This document shows, in pieces, positions 35,551 through 43,635 of a DNA stretch of 64,000 bases. The notes below the pieces were generated by a model that saw nothing but the letters and a program-made list of their open reading frames with translations, did no database searches and was not told where the DNA came from. The stretch lies in NCBI RefSeq assembly GCF_002250055.1, contig NZ_CP018866.1:1790501-1854500 (forward strand). Direction: 5' to 3'. The DNA is from Sutcliffiella cohnii. Lineage in GTDB: Bacteria; Bacillota; Bacilli; Bacillales; Bacillaceae_I. The position numbers and the translations under genes were made by a program. The stretch's first letter is position 1. The number at the start of each line of letters is the position of its first letter.

Positions 35551-35679
35551 GGTGCAACAACCAGAATAGGGTTAATCTACCATGAGTGCTTCCCATAAAG
35601 GGAGCAACAATCTGTGATGCACCGTGGTCGAAGGAGTCAGACTGCGGGGAGGGCTCACACACACCAAGGAGTCACGACC
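35551..35679 (-). ncRNA. Probable bridge RNA of IS110 copy 1 (donor and target loops)
   Basis: Two adjacent stem-loops upstream of the transposase. Donor loop 35551-35623: stem GGTGCA / TGCACC, inner hairpin CTTCCC ATAA AGGGAG. On the plus strand one loop strand is CTACCATGA (35577-35585), identical to the element's left end, and the other is AATCTGT (35609-35615), complementary to the right end AAAGACT with one mismatch and one G-U pair. Target loop 35626-35679: stem GGTCG / CGACC, with strands CTGCGGGGAGG (35642-35652) and GGAGTC (35668-35673), matching the two halves of the target GACTCC-TGCGGGAGG in opposite polarity. The RNA would be read on the minus strand, target loop first. Confidence 0.78.
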
Positions 35680-36023
35680 TTCCTCATCCAGCCGTAGCAT
35701 TAGTATAGCCACGCAAAAACCATTTTCATTCTCTGTGGTGTATAGCTTGTAATACATGAAAGACTGCGGGAAAGCTCCAGTTTGATTGGACCAGAGCGAG
35801 CCGCCTGCGCTTTTCGGGCTGGTGAGCCTCCTCGTGCTAAAGCACTGCGGGGTCTCACCTATGCCTTTCCTCCCGCAGGACAAGGAAGGCTTCGGCAGCG
35901 AAACATCGCACGAAGAAAAATGCGGAGGCATTTTTCGAGGAGTCTACGTATATTTCCTCCGCTAAATCCTGCGATAGTTCGTTTTTTATCATGATCATTT
36001 TAGTTTTGTCTCAGCCTCATCAA

Positions 36024-37148
36024 TTATTGTACAGAATATTCTTTTCGTTCTTCTTCGTTTGGCATGGAGCTTATATGAAGTGTACGTGTAGGGAATGCAA
36101 CTTGTACGCCTTCTTCTTCTAAAATCTCCATAATTTTAAAGTTGATGTCTTCTTTTACCCGAAGGAATTCAGCCCATACTGTTGTTTTAGTAAAGAAGTA
36201 TAAAAATACATTTAAACTACTATCACCGAAATTATCAAATCGGACCATAATGGTTTCTTGATGAACGTCATCATGATTTTGAAGTAATGATTCAATTCGG
36301 CGAACAACGGTTTCCAGTTTTTCTCGAGGTGTGTCATATTGAACACCTAGTTGAAATTGTATTTGGCGTTTTCCCATTTTCGACCAGTTAATGATTGCTT
36401 CATTCGATAGAACAGAATTTGGTACAGTAACAACTGCTTGTGCGAACGTTCTTACTTTCGTACTTCTAAACGTAATGTCTTCAACTGTCCCTTCGACACT
36501 AGGTGTTTTAATCCACTCTCCGATGGAAAACGGTTTTTCTGTCACGATAATAAACCCGCCGAGTAAGTTTTTTAACGTCTCTTGTGCAGCAAGTGCGAAT
36601 GCAAGTCCTCCAAGTCCAAGCCCAGCGACAAATCCACTAACGTTATAGCCCCATAAATCAAGTGTTAAACTCAATGCTAGTCCAATTAAAATAGCCCGGA
36701 CAACTTTAGTTAAAAACGGGATGACAATTTGGTCTAATTGATAATCAATGCGATTGGTAAACGACGTAAATAATTTAAAAGAGGAAGGAATAAAGTTGAA
36801 AATTCCCCAAGTAAAAAGTATTCCGATCACCGTTTGTAATATTTTATTCGCAGTAGCTAATTTAATTAGTTCAAAAGGTGCAGTGATAAGGGCGAAATAA
36901 ATACCGATCACGACGAATAACGTCCGAATTGGTTTTTCGAATGCTACGACAATATAGGAAAAGATGTCAGTCGGTACTTTTCTTGAAAGTGACAAGACAA
37001 GCTTAAATACGTACCTCGTAAATAACTTCCGGAATAGAAGGAAGAGTAATAGAATTCCGACTGAAATCCCGATATCGGTCCAAAGCTCTGTATCAGTCCA
37101 AAATTCATATGTATATGTTTCCATAAAACTATCAATAATTTTCGTCAA
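36024..37148 (-). CDS. MscS-family mechanosensitive channel
   Basis: A 374-residue small-conductance mechanosensitive channel of the YkuT/YbdG-like branch: four or five membrane helices, the pore-lining helix GFVAGLGLGGLAFALAAQETLKN (about residues 170-190), the beta domain with FSIGEWIKTPSVEGTVEDI, VPNSVLSNEAIINWSKM, and a C-terminal alpha/beta domain ending near the stop. It opens on osmotic down-shock to release solutes. ATG at 37148. Its 3' end abuts the dispersed repeat at 36017. Confidence 0.92.
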   Translation of the reverse strand: MTKIIDSFMETYTYEFWTDTELWTDIGISVGILLLFLLFRKLFTRYVFKLVLSLSRKVPTDIFSYIVVAFEKPIRTLFVVIGIYFALITAPFELIKLATANKILQTVIGILFTWGIFNFIPSSFKLFTSFTNRIDYQLDQIVIPFLTKVVRAILIGLALSLTLDLWGYNVSGFVAGLGLGGLAFALAAQETLKNLLGGFIIVTEKPFSIGEWIKTPSVEGTVEDITFRSTKVRTFAQAVVTVPNSVLSNEAIINWSKMGKRQIQFQLGVQYDTPREKLETVVRRIESLLQNHDDVHQETIMVRFDNFGDSSLNVFLYFFTKTTVWAEFLRVKEDINFKIMEILEEEGVQVAFPTRTLHISSMPNEEERKEYSVQ

Positions 37149-37316
37149 TGTAAGCCCACCTCAACTATAGTATACATAAAATAAAATATAACATCCCGTA
37201 TTTTTTCTTTTCAAGCCTATATTATTACATGTATATTTCAGAACATTAACAAAATTATTGCAATTAGTTCTTTCGTCATGTAAAATTTTCCTAACAAATA
37301 ATTGTAGGTGATGGGG

Positions 37317-38234
37317 ATGAAATTAGTTTGGAGTATAGGTAAGTCTGTTTTATTTTTTCTTGTTGTTGCACTGTTGTTAACGCTAGCAATCCTTTTTCCG
37401 AGAAGCCCTGAAGTAACAGATGTAGGAAGGGCGATGACTGTTCAGTACGATTACCAATTTTCGTGGCAAGCGTACCAGTATAATATAAAAACTTTTTTCA
37501 CTAATTTATTTGAGCATAAAACGTTAGGATCTACTAGATATAATACGACAGCAGAAGAAGAGCTAGTTTCGTATTTTTCTAGAAGCTTAATCGTTATCGT
37601 AACGGGCTTTATATTAACACTTTTGTTCGGACTATTAAAAGGAATTTATGACTATTATGATCCGAAAAGAAAGTTTAGCCCATTTGGCAGAGGCTTTACT
37701 TGGTTAATCCAATCAATACCAGATTTTTTCTTCATCTTAATTTTGCAATATGTTTTTATTTTTCATATCCCGCTCGTAAGAATGTTAGGAACTGATAATT
37801 GGTACAGTTTTATTTTGCCCGCCCTTTTAGTTTCACTATACCCAATGATGTATGTAGCTAGAATTACTTCTACTGCACTTGCAAATGAGGAAGGGAAAGC
37901 GTACATACAAGTTGCGCGCTCAAAAGGTTTAACGGAAACCCAAGTTCTAAAAAATCATATGTTTCGTAATAGCGTTGTCCCGATTTTTACTAATTTACCT
38001 TCCACGATGATGTATTTATTATCGAATCTATTAATTGTAGAGTTTTTACTCGACTATCGTGGGGCAGCATATCGACTTTTTTACGCTTTTGATGTGAAAT
38101 CATCATTGCGCTCTGGAATGGTATATATTGATGAATCAGGTCTCATTATCGGAATAGGGATTTGTTTTATGCTAATCGTTTTAATAGCACAAATTTGTTC
38201 ACAAATCATTATTCGGATAGTTGAACCGAAATAG
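37317..38234 (+). CDS. ABC permease, OppB/AppB type, without adjacent ATPase or binding protein
   Basis: A roughly 305-residue integral membrane protein with six spans. The cytoplasmic EAA-type loop is GKAYIQVARSKGLTETQVL (about residues 198-216), followed by HMFRNSVVPIFTNLP. This is the dipeptide/oligopeptide/nickel importer permease family. The start is ambiguous: GTG 37308, ATG 37311 and ATG 37317 are in frame, and AGGTGAT best serves 37317. The second permease follows 11 bp later. No solute-binding protein or ATPase is encoded in the window beside it. Confidence 0.82.
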   Translation: MKLVWSIGKSVLFFLVVALLLTLAILFPRSPEVTDVGRAMTVQYDYQFSWQAYQYNIKTFFTNLFEHKTLGSTRYNTTAEEELVSYFSRSLIVIVTGFILTLLFGLLKGIYDYYDPKRKFSPFGRGFTWLIQSIPDFFFILILQYVFIFHIPLVRMLGTDNWYSFILPALLVSLYPMMYVARITSTALANEEGKAYIQVARSKGLTETQVLKNHMFRNSVVPIFTNLPSTMMYLLSNLLIVEFLLDYRGAAYRLFYAFDVKSSLRSGMVYIDESGLIIGIGICFMLIVLIAQICSQIIIRIVEPK

Positions 38235-38245
38235 GGGGGCTGTAT

Positions 38246-39139
38246 ATGAATAGAAATTGGCCACTTTGGATTGGTGGAACTCTACTAATTATTTTAATCT
38301 TAATAGCATTTGTGGGACCATATTTACCTGTTGTGGACAGGGAACTAACAGAGGAACGTGTTGTGTTCGTTGAAGGTGGAATAGAAACGGCTCCGTTTGA
38401 ACCTTCAAGTGAGAAATGGTTCGGTTCTGACCGAGACGGAAGAGACATGTTCAGTGTCATTATTGTAGGTGCGAAAGAAACTTTATTTTTAATTGTGTTA
38501 ATAACAGGAATTCGGTATGCCCTAGCAATGGTTCTTGCTCTGTTAGCAGTCGGAAAAAAAGGTCCATTTCACACTTTTTTACAAGGATGGAATCAAATTT
38601 TTTCAGCACTACCAGTTATTTTTTCTGCTATCATTTTATTACATTTACCGATGCTGACGTTCCATGAGCATCGAGCTGTTTTTGCCATTTTCATTATTGC
38701 ATTCATTGAAGTAGGTAGACTTGGTACAGTATTACAACAGCATTTCCATTCTATTAGTAAAACACCATATGTGGAAGCTGGAATCACAGTAGGAGTAAAA
38801 CCTTTACACTTATACAAAAACTATTATATTCCTAATGCACTACCTGAAGTTGTTATACAATTTTTCTTAGACTTAGGTAGAACAGCATTGTTAATAGGGC
38901 AATTAGGGATTTTTAGCATATTTTTATCACAAGATTTTTTACAACTTACGTACGGTGCAGGTGATATTGTCAATACTAGTAACAACTGGGCGACGTTACT
39001 CGGTCAAGCGAGAGGGGATATCATTCGCGGCATTTTTTGGATTCCGTTTTTCCCAGCACTAGCAATTGCGATTACTGTATTTGCCTTTAATGTTTTTGGC
39101 GAAGGGTTAAGAAAGCAATTCCATCGATTAAATGCATAA
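38246..39139 (+). CDS. ABC permease, OppC/AppC type
   Basis: A 297-residue partner permease: an N-terminal helix (residues 6-25), then the OppC N-domain segment KWFGSDRDGRDMFSVIIVGA (about 56-75), five further spans and the EAA-type loop TPYVEAGITVGVKPLHLY (about 173-190). It pairs with the upstream OppB-like gene to form the membrane part of a peptide or nickel importer. Good ribosome binding site (GGGGGGCTG). The pair probably borrows ATPases and a binding protein from elsewhere, or is a remnant of a larger operon. Confidence 0.82.
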   Translation: MNRNWPLWIGGTLLIILILIAFVGPYLPVVDRELTEERVVFVEGGIETAPFEPSSEKWFGSDRDGRDMFSVIIVGAKETLFLIVLITGIRYALAMVLALLAVGKKGPFHTFLQGWNQIFSALPVIFSAIILLHLPMLTFHEHRAVFAIFIIAFIEVGRLGTVLQQHFHSISKTPYVEAGITVGVKPLHLYKNYYIPNALPEVVIQFFLDLGRTALLIGQLGIFSIFLSQDFLQLTYGAGDIVNTSNNWATLLGQARGDIIRGIFWIPFFPALAIAITVFAFNVFGEGLRKQFHRLNA

Positions 39140-39151
39140 TGTAAATGTAGG

Positions 39152-39186
39152 AAAAAAACTGTTTAAGTCTCGACAGTTTTTTTTCT
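39152..39186 (+). terminator. Terminator of the permease pair
   Basis: AAAAAACTGT / ACAGTTTTTT with a 10-nt loop and T-run. Confidence 0.82.
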
Positions 39187-39240
39187 TTTGATAAAATATA
39201 AAAGGTATGTAAAATTTATAATAATTTAGAGGTCGAAAAA

Positions 39241-40236
39241 ATGATTAGTTTCATCAAAGCACGACATTTTAAATGGGCAATAGGGTTGCTACTATGTTTG
39301 GCAATTGCTACTGTGTCTTATTTTCTCGGTCAATTATTTCCAATTATAGGGGCGGTTATTTTTGCACTTTTAATAGGGATGCTATTACGTAATGTTATGC
39401 CTATTTCACCCGAGAGCCAAAAGGGAGTAAGTTTTGTCGTAAAAAGAGTATTAAAGCTAGCGATCATTCTCCTCGGTGCGACATTAAGTGTCCAATCGAT
39501 TGTTTCCATCGGTATGCAGTCTATTTTTCTGATCCTCTTAGTGGTCATTGGTGGAATTGCCATCACGCTTGCTGTAGGTAAACTGTTTAATATTGAATCT
39601 ACATTAAGTTTATTAATTGGGTCTGGAACAAGTATTTGTGGGGCAACAGCCATTTCAGTCGTAAAAGGAGTAGTTTCTGCGAAGGAATCGATAACTGCCT
39701 ACGCGATTTCTACAATCTTTCTGTTCAATATTATTGCGACGTTAGTTTATCCTTGGATCGCTAGAATGGTAGACTTGACGCCTCTACAAATTGGTATTTG
39801 GATTGGCTCCGCTATTCATGATACTTCATCTGTTGTCGCAGTCGGGTTTTTACTTGGTGATGAAATAGGAGAAATTGCAACGACTGTTAAGCTTGTACGA
39901 ACGTTATTTATTTTACCGCTTGTTTTAGCTATTATATTTATACTAGTTAGAAAAACGAAGGACGAACCTGTACATTATAAGCAGGCGTTTCCAATATTCA
40001 TCATAGGCTTCGTTTTAATGAGCGTTTTCTATTCATTTGGCATTATTTCTGATTCTGTATCAGCTATATTTGGTCAGATTGCCAAGTTTCTTGTCATTAT
40101 CGTCATGGCAGGTGTCGGACTTCAAGTAGACTGGCGTAAATTTACAGAGCTAGGAAGTAAGCCGCTACTTGTTGGCATGATTGCAAGTTTATTTGTTGCT
40201 ATTATTAGTTTTGCGTATGTATGGTTTTTCGTATAA
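39241..40236 (+). CDS. YeiH-family putative sulfate exporter
   Basis: A 331-residue membrane protein with about ten spans. The family landmarks ALLIGMLLRN, LLIGSGTSICGATAISVVKGVV (about residues 127-148), AIHDTSSVVAVGF (about 190-202) and the ending GVGLQVDWRKFTELGSKPLLVG are all visible. The UPF0324/YeiH group is annotated as putative sulfate exporters on limited evidence. ATG at 39241 after AGAGGTCG. Single-gene unit with a terminator. Confidence 0.88.
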   Translation: MISFIKARHFKWAIGLLLCLAIATVSYFLGQLFPIIGAVIFALLIGMLLRNVMPISPESQKGVSFVVKRVLKLAIILLGATLSVQSIVSIGMQSIFLILLVVIGGIAITLAVGKLFNIESTLSLLIGSGTSICGATAISVVKGVVSAKESITAYAISTIFLFNIIATLVYPWIARMVDLTPLQIGIWIGSAIHDTSSVVAVGFLLGDEIGEIATTVKLVRTLFILPLVLAIIFILVRKTKDEPVHYKQAFPIFIIGFVLMSVFYSFGIISDSVSAIFGQIAKFLVIIVMAGVGLQVDWRKFTELGSKPLLVGMIASLFVAIISFAYVWFFV

Positions 40237-40239
40237 AAA

Positions 40240-40276
40240 GAAGTTGTCCCGATAGTCAAAGGGGCAACTTTTTTTA
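40240..40276 (+). terminator. Terminator
   Basis: AAGTTGTCCC / GGGGCAACTT (one G-U pair) and a seven-T run. Confidence 0.88.
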
Positions 40277-40367
40277 TAATTTCATTTACGATCCTTGAAA
40301 AAAATTAGGCGTCGCGGTTTTAAAGTGAACGCCGAAAATAATGTCTCACACTTTAATCTGCTCAATT

Positions 40368-40637
40368 TTAAGATATTTTTCCTTTTTGAAGAACAGAAAC
40401 TTGATGTAGCAATTCATTTTTTACGGCTGCTACATAAAAGGGAGAAAGCATCGCTGTAATGTCTTGCCACAAGTTTAATCGGGGGCGAAAGACCGTTAGT
40501 TTTTTTACATCGTATGATTGTGCATCCATATGTAGTTTAAATTGGCTTCCATCGAATGGTTCGGATTCATCTTTAAATTCTATCACCATTAGTTCGTTAT
40601 CGATTACGATTGGTTCTTGAATAGAAAAGGTATACAT
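40368..40637 (-). CDS. Hypothetical small protein downstream of ligD
   Basis: An 89-residue soluble protein, beta-rich at the N-terminus and helical at the C-terminus (ITAMLSPFYVAAVKNELLHQ). Start after AAAGGAGAAATGCG. It lies 58 bp downstream of ligD on the same strand and may belong to the same transcript. I recognise no family. The 91-130 bp to its right-hand neighbour show nothing else. Confidence 0.55.
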   Translation of the reverse strand: MYTFSIQEPIVIDNELMVIEFKDESEPFDGSQFKLHMDAQSYDVKKLTVFRPRLNLWQDITAMLSPFYVAAVKNELLHQVSVLQKGKIS

Positions 40638-40695
40638 ATCGCATTTCTCCTTTAAAAGAGATATCTACGAACATCCTTTCCACATTTACTCTTCT

Positions 40696-42579
40696 TTATA
40701 CTTTTCGTAAAAACTGCAAGACCGGTTCAAATGGTTGTTTTTCTTTAACGTTCCAAAAGCTTTGGAATGGATCACCGTCTTCTTTTAGCTTTTGGACAAC
40801 ATTTTTCATAGTGAATTGTTTAGGTAATAAATTATTTTGCACCTCATCCCAATAAAGAGGCATCGCAATTCCTGCAAAATCACTTCCACGTGGCGAGAAT
40901 GGAGCGATAATTGTTTTTCCTTCCCAGTGTTGGATGTAATCGATGTACAGCTTGTTGTTTCTGTTTTTTTTGAGTCGTTCTATAGTAAAGAGGCTTGGTT
41001 CTTTTGAAATTAAATAGTTTGCAATAAATTCTGTAAATGTTCTCGTTTGTTCGTATGTGAACGTGTCGTCAGGTAGAGGGATGTACACTTGAATTCCTTT
41101 TCTTCCAGATGTTTTTACGAAAGAATGTAAGTTTAGCTGATCAAAAACCTCTTTCATCATTTTTGCAGCTTTAATCGCATATGAAAATTGATCAACAGAC
41201 GGTGGATCTAAATCAAATACAATTTCACTAGGTTTCGTATGCTGAAAAGGTTGAAACGGAATGTGATACTCAATTGCTAATTGATTTCCTAACCAACATA
41301 ACGTTTCCAAATTGTTACATACTATATACTCAATATTTTCATGATTTACTGTTTGTACAAAATTCGGAGCATAATCAGGACAGTTTTTTTGATAAAAGCT
41401 TTCACCGAACATTCCATGCGGATACCGAATAACAGTTAACGGGCGATCCTTTAAAAATGATAAAAAGTGTGGTGCAACTTCAACTAAATAGTGTATATAT
41501 TCTTCTTTTGTGACAAGTGGATTTTCCCATATCGGTTTATCCGGGTGAGTTAGTTGGACACTCTCTGGAATGTTCACCTTTTTCTCCATGATCTTACTTA
41601 TTGTACATTCATTAGGTTGCAAGTCTAACCGAAATTGTTTGAATTCAGGATGGCGTAATTCTTTGTCGTAAAGTTCAAGATAGTGAATATCGACACAAAT
41701 GCTTGGTGGTACTTTTATGTAACGATCGTTTTCTTCTATATTATTATTTTTTATTACTTGGAGAAGGGCACTGCGTTCTTCTGCCGTTAAACCGTGTGAA
41801 AATAAACCGATAGATACAATTTTCTCATTCTGATCAAAAACTCCAATATGAAAATAACCGTTATCTTTTTGATAAGCAGTTATGAAGCAAGAAGCTATCT
41901 TATAGTTTTTTACTTTAATCCAATTAGTAGTTCGTTTTCCTTCCCATTTTGTTGTCGTCTTTTTAGCAATTATTCCTTCGCTATCATGCGTAAGAACGAT
42001 GTTCCAAATGTCATCGTACTTATTAAAAAAAGGAACATATTGTAGCAGTTTATCGGAAAGGTGGACGGTGTTTTCTGGTAGCTCTAACTGTTTAAAAAGC
42101 TTTAATAGTATTTCTTTTCGCTGAATATATGGTGTGTTCATCATTTGTTCTGTTCCAAGCTGTAATAAATCAAAAGCGCATAATGTAGCAGGTATTTCTT
42201 TAGCTAAATGTTCGACAGTTGATTGTGTTTTCGTTCGACCTCTTTTTTGAATGGCTTGGAAGTTTGCTTTATAGTCCGATTGTAAAACAGCCAATTCGCA
42301 ATCAAGTACAACTGGAAAGGATGTTAATCCACGCGAACTCAATGTTTCTAAAAAACGGACAACTTCTGGAAATGAATCGTTTAACATTTGACCGTTACGG
42401 CTTTGAAGGGAAATGGTATTTTTATTTATCGTCGTAATACAACGAAAGCCATCGTATTTTATTTCATAAACCCACTCTTTTTCCATTGGTGCATTTGCAT
42501 GTAACGTTGGCAGCATCGGTTTTAGCAAGGTAATTCGATTCCTTTCTAACGAAAACTTATTACTTCTATTGTTTACCAT
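40696..42579 (-). CDS. ligD: LigD: NHEJ DNA ligase with polymerase domain (YkoU-like)
   Basis: A protein of up to 627 residues. The ATP-dependent ligase domain comes first, with the nucleotidylated lysine in YEIKYDGFR (Lys41 in this numbering), followed by the OB-fold. The primase-polymerase domain fills about residues 335-600 (LTHPDKPIWENP, IEYHIPFQ, VFDLDPPS with two metal-binding aspartates, KTSGRKGIQVYIPL). No phosphoesterase domain, as in B. subtilis YkoU. With Ku it joins broken DNA ends, notably in germinating spores. The first ATG has almost no ribosome binding site; an in-frame TTG at 42528, nine bases after AAAGGA, is a better start. Confidence 0.93.
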   Translation of the reverse strand: MVNNRSNKFSLERNRITLLKPMLPTLHANAPMEKEWVYEIKYDGFRCITTINKNTISLQSRNGQMLNDSFPEVVRFLETLSSRGLTSFPVVLDCELAVLQSDYKANFQAIQKRGRTKTQSTVEHLAKEIPATLCAFDLLQLGTEQMMNTPYIQRKEILLKLFKQLELPENTVHLSDKLLQYVPFFNKYDDIWNIVLTHDSEGIIAKKTTTKWEGKRTTNWIKVKNYKIASCFITAYQKDNGYFHIGVFDQNEKIVSIGLFSHGLTAEERSALLQVIKNNNIEENDRYIKVPPSICVDIHYLELYDKELRHPEFKQFRLDLQPNECTISKIMEKKVNIPESVQLTHPDKPIWENPLVTKEEYIHYLVEVAPHFLSFLKDRPLTVIRYPHGMFGESFYQKNCPDYAPNFVQTVNHENIEYIVCNNLETLCWLGNQLAIEYHIPFQPFQHTKPSEIVFDLDPPSVDQFSYAIKAAKMMKEVFDQLNLHSFVKTSGRKGIQVYIPLPDDTFTYEQTRTFTEFIANYLISKEPSLFTIERLKKNRNNKLYIDYIQHWEGKTIIAPFSPRGSDFAGIAMPLYWDEVQNNLLPKQFTMKNVVQKLKEDGDPFQSFWNVKEKQPFEPVLQFLRKV

Positions 42580-42590
42580 TCTTTATAAAA

Positions 42591-42627
42591 ATAAAAAAGC
42601 GACAATCTTAAACTGTCGCTTTTTTTC
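42591..42627. terminator. Intrinsic terminator between ku and ligD
   Basis: AAAAAAGCGACA / TGTCGCTTTTTT around a 9-nt loop forms a strong hairpin with a T-run on either strand. On the minus strand it overlaps the ku stop codon and ends about 12 bases before the first ligD ATG. Confidence 0.85.
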
Positions 42628-43516
42628 GTGTTGTTCGTTTTTTCGGTCCGGTTGACTCCGATTTAGCCGTTTCAGCTTTATCCTGTCTCCCAGAAGTAGA
42701 AGGAATTTGCTTGGCAGGTTTGGCCGTTTTTGGTTCTTGCTTTTTAGTCTTTTCAATACTTGCTTGTAGAGCACTCATTAAGTCAACAACATTTGTTTTC
42801 GGTGCAGCATCTTGAGGAGTGATCGTACCTTCTTCACTATTCACTTTTTGTTCAATTAAGTTCAATACTGCTTCCCGATAGTCATCATGATATTTCTCAG
42901 GATCAAACTCTGTTGTAAGTTGATCAATAAGTAGCATCGCTGTATTTAACTCTTGTTCATTTATTTCTGCTTTTTCCGGTACTGCAGGAACTTCTTTTAC
43001 ATTGCGAACTTCATCAGGATAATGGACAGTTTCCATTACTAAACAATCTTGATAAACACGAACAACTGCTAGTTGTTGCTTGGAGCGTATCGTAATTTCC
43101 GCAACACCAATTTTACCTGACTGTTGTAGTGCTTCTCGAAGTAATGAATATGCTTTACTTCCATTTTCCCCTGGTCCTAAAAAGTATGAACGATTGAAAT
43201 ATATAGGGTCTATATCATCCAGTTTTACAAAATCAATTATTTTTACGCTTTTATCTTCATGCTCTTCTTTTAACGATTGTAATTCTTCATCGGACAAAAT
43301 GACATATTTTCCTTTCACATACTCATATCCTTTAACAAGGTCATTTTGTTCCACCTCTTTTTCACAGTGTGGACAAACCTTTTCATATTTTATTGGTGTG
43401 TGACACTCACTATGAAGGGTTCGCATTTTTATATCTTTATCTTCTGTAGCAGAAAACATTTTGATTGGAATGTTTACTAGGCCGAAACTTATAGAACCTT
43501 TCCACATCGTGTGCAT
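42608..43516 (-). CDS. ku: NHEJ protein Ku (YkoV-like)
   Basis: A 302-residue bacterial Ku: the N-terminal MWKGSISFGLVNIPIKMFSA, a zinc-binding-like segment SECHTPIKYEKVCPHC, the bridge region YFNRSYFLGPG, and LIDQLTTEFDPEKYHDDYREA. A lysine-rich, flexible C-terminus (KTKKQEPKTAKPAKQ ... KKRTTRKK) helps DNA binding and ligase recruitment. It forms a homodimer ring on DNA ends. It lies upstream of ligD on the same strand, but a terminator separates them. In Bacillus these genes are expressed late in sporulation. Confidence 0.95.
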   Translation of the reverse strand: MHTMWKGSISFGLVNIPIKMFSATEDKDIKMRTLHSECHTPIKYEKVCPHCEKEVEQNDLVKGYEYVKGKYVILSDEELQSLKEEHEDKSVKIIDFVKLDDIDPIYFNRSYFLGPGENGSKAYSLLREALQQSGKIGVAEITIRSKQQLAVVRVYQDCLVMETVHYPDEVRNVKEVPAVPEKAEINEQELNTAMLLIDQLTTEFDPEKYHDDYREAVLNLIEQKVNSEEGTITPQDAAPKTNVVDLMSALQASIEKTKKQEPKTAKPAKQIPSTSGRQDKAETAKSESTGPKKRTTRKKATV

Positions 43517-43635
43517 GTAATATCACCACATTTCCTTGTATTTTAACGTTAGTTTGTCCAATCGATTACGATTTCCTTTTATAAAAAAATGGTAGACAAA
43601 AATGTGGTTTAGTTTAATTATTAGGGGGATAAAAA

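Larger units (their letters stand above)
34169..35763 (-). mobile_element. IS110-family element, copy 1
   Basis: 1595 bp, bounded by CT dinucleotides (34169-34170 and 35764-35765) that belong to the split target CTCC-TGCGGGA. There are no terminal inverted repeats, as usual for IS110. One transposase gene, a roughly 120-bp noncoding end downstream of it and a roughly 250-bp noncoding end upstream. It matches copy 2 (57600-59194) across all lines I compared. The boundaries come from comparing the flanks of both copies. Confidence 0.92.
33974..36017. repeat. Large dispersed repeat, split by the first IS110 copy
   Basis: Left end AGGTTGAGACACAACTATT (33974) and right end TAGTTTTGTCTCAGCCT (36001-36017) are inverted terminal repeats. 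Inside are the shared blocks CTCCGGAAATATACTTCGC, GCGTGTCTAGCTCCGGCGG, the hairpin GTGAGCCTCCTCGTGC / GCACTGCGGGGTCTCAC and TCTACGTATATTTCCTCCGC. The IS110 element occupies 34169-35763. Without it the repeat is about 450 bp. The stretch 33829-33973 shows only an unassigned segment, GTACCTAGGTATGTAGGTG, and nothing coding. Apparent reading frames inside the repeat are not genes. Confidence 0.75.

Noticed and set aside
35513-35931. N-terminal extension of the IS110 transposase and an overlapping longer frame
   Set aside because: They cross the noncoding end that holds the proposed bridge RNA. The ribosome binding site and family start point to the ATG at 35512.
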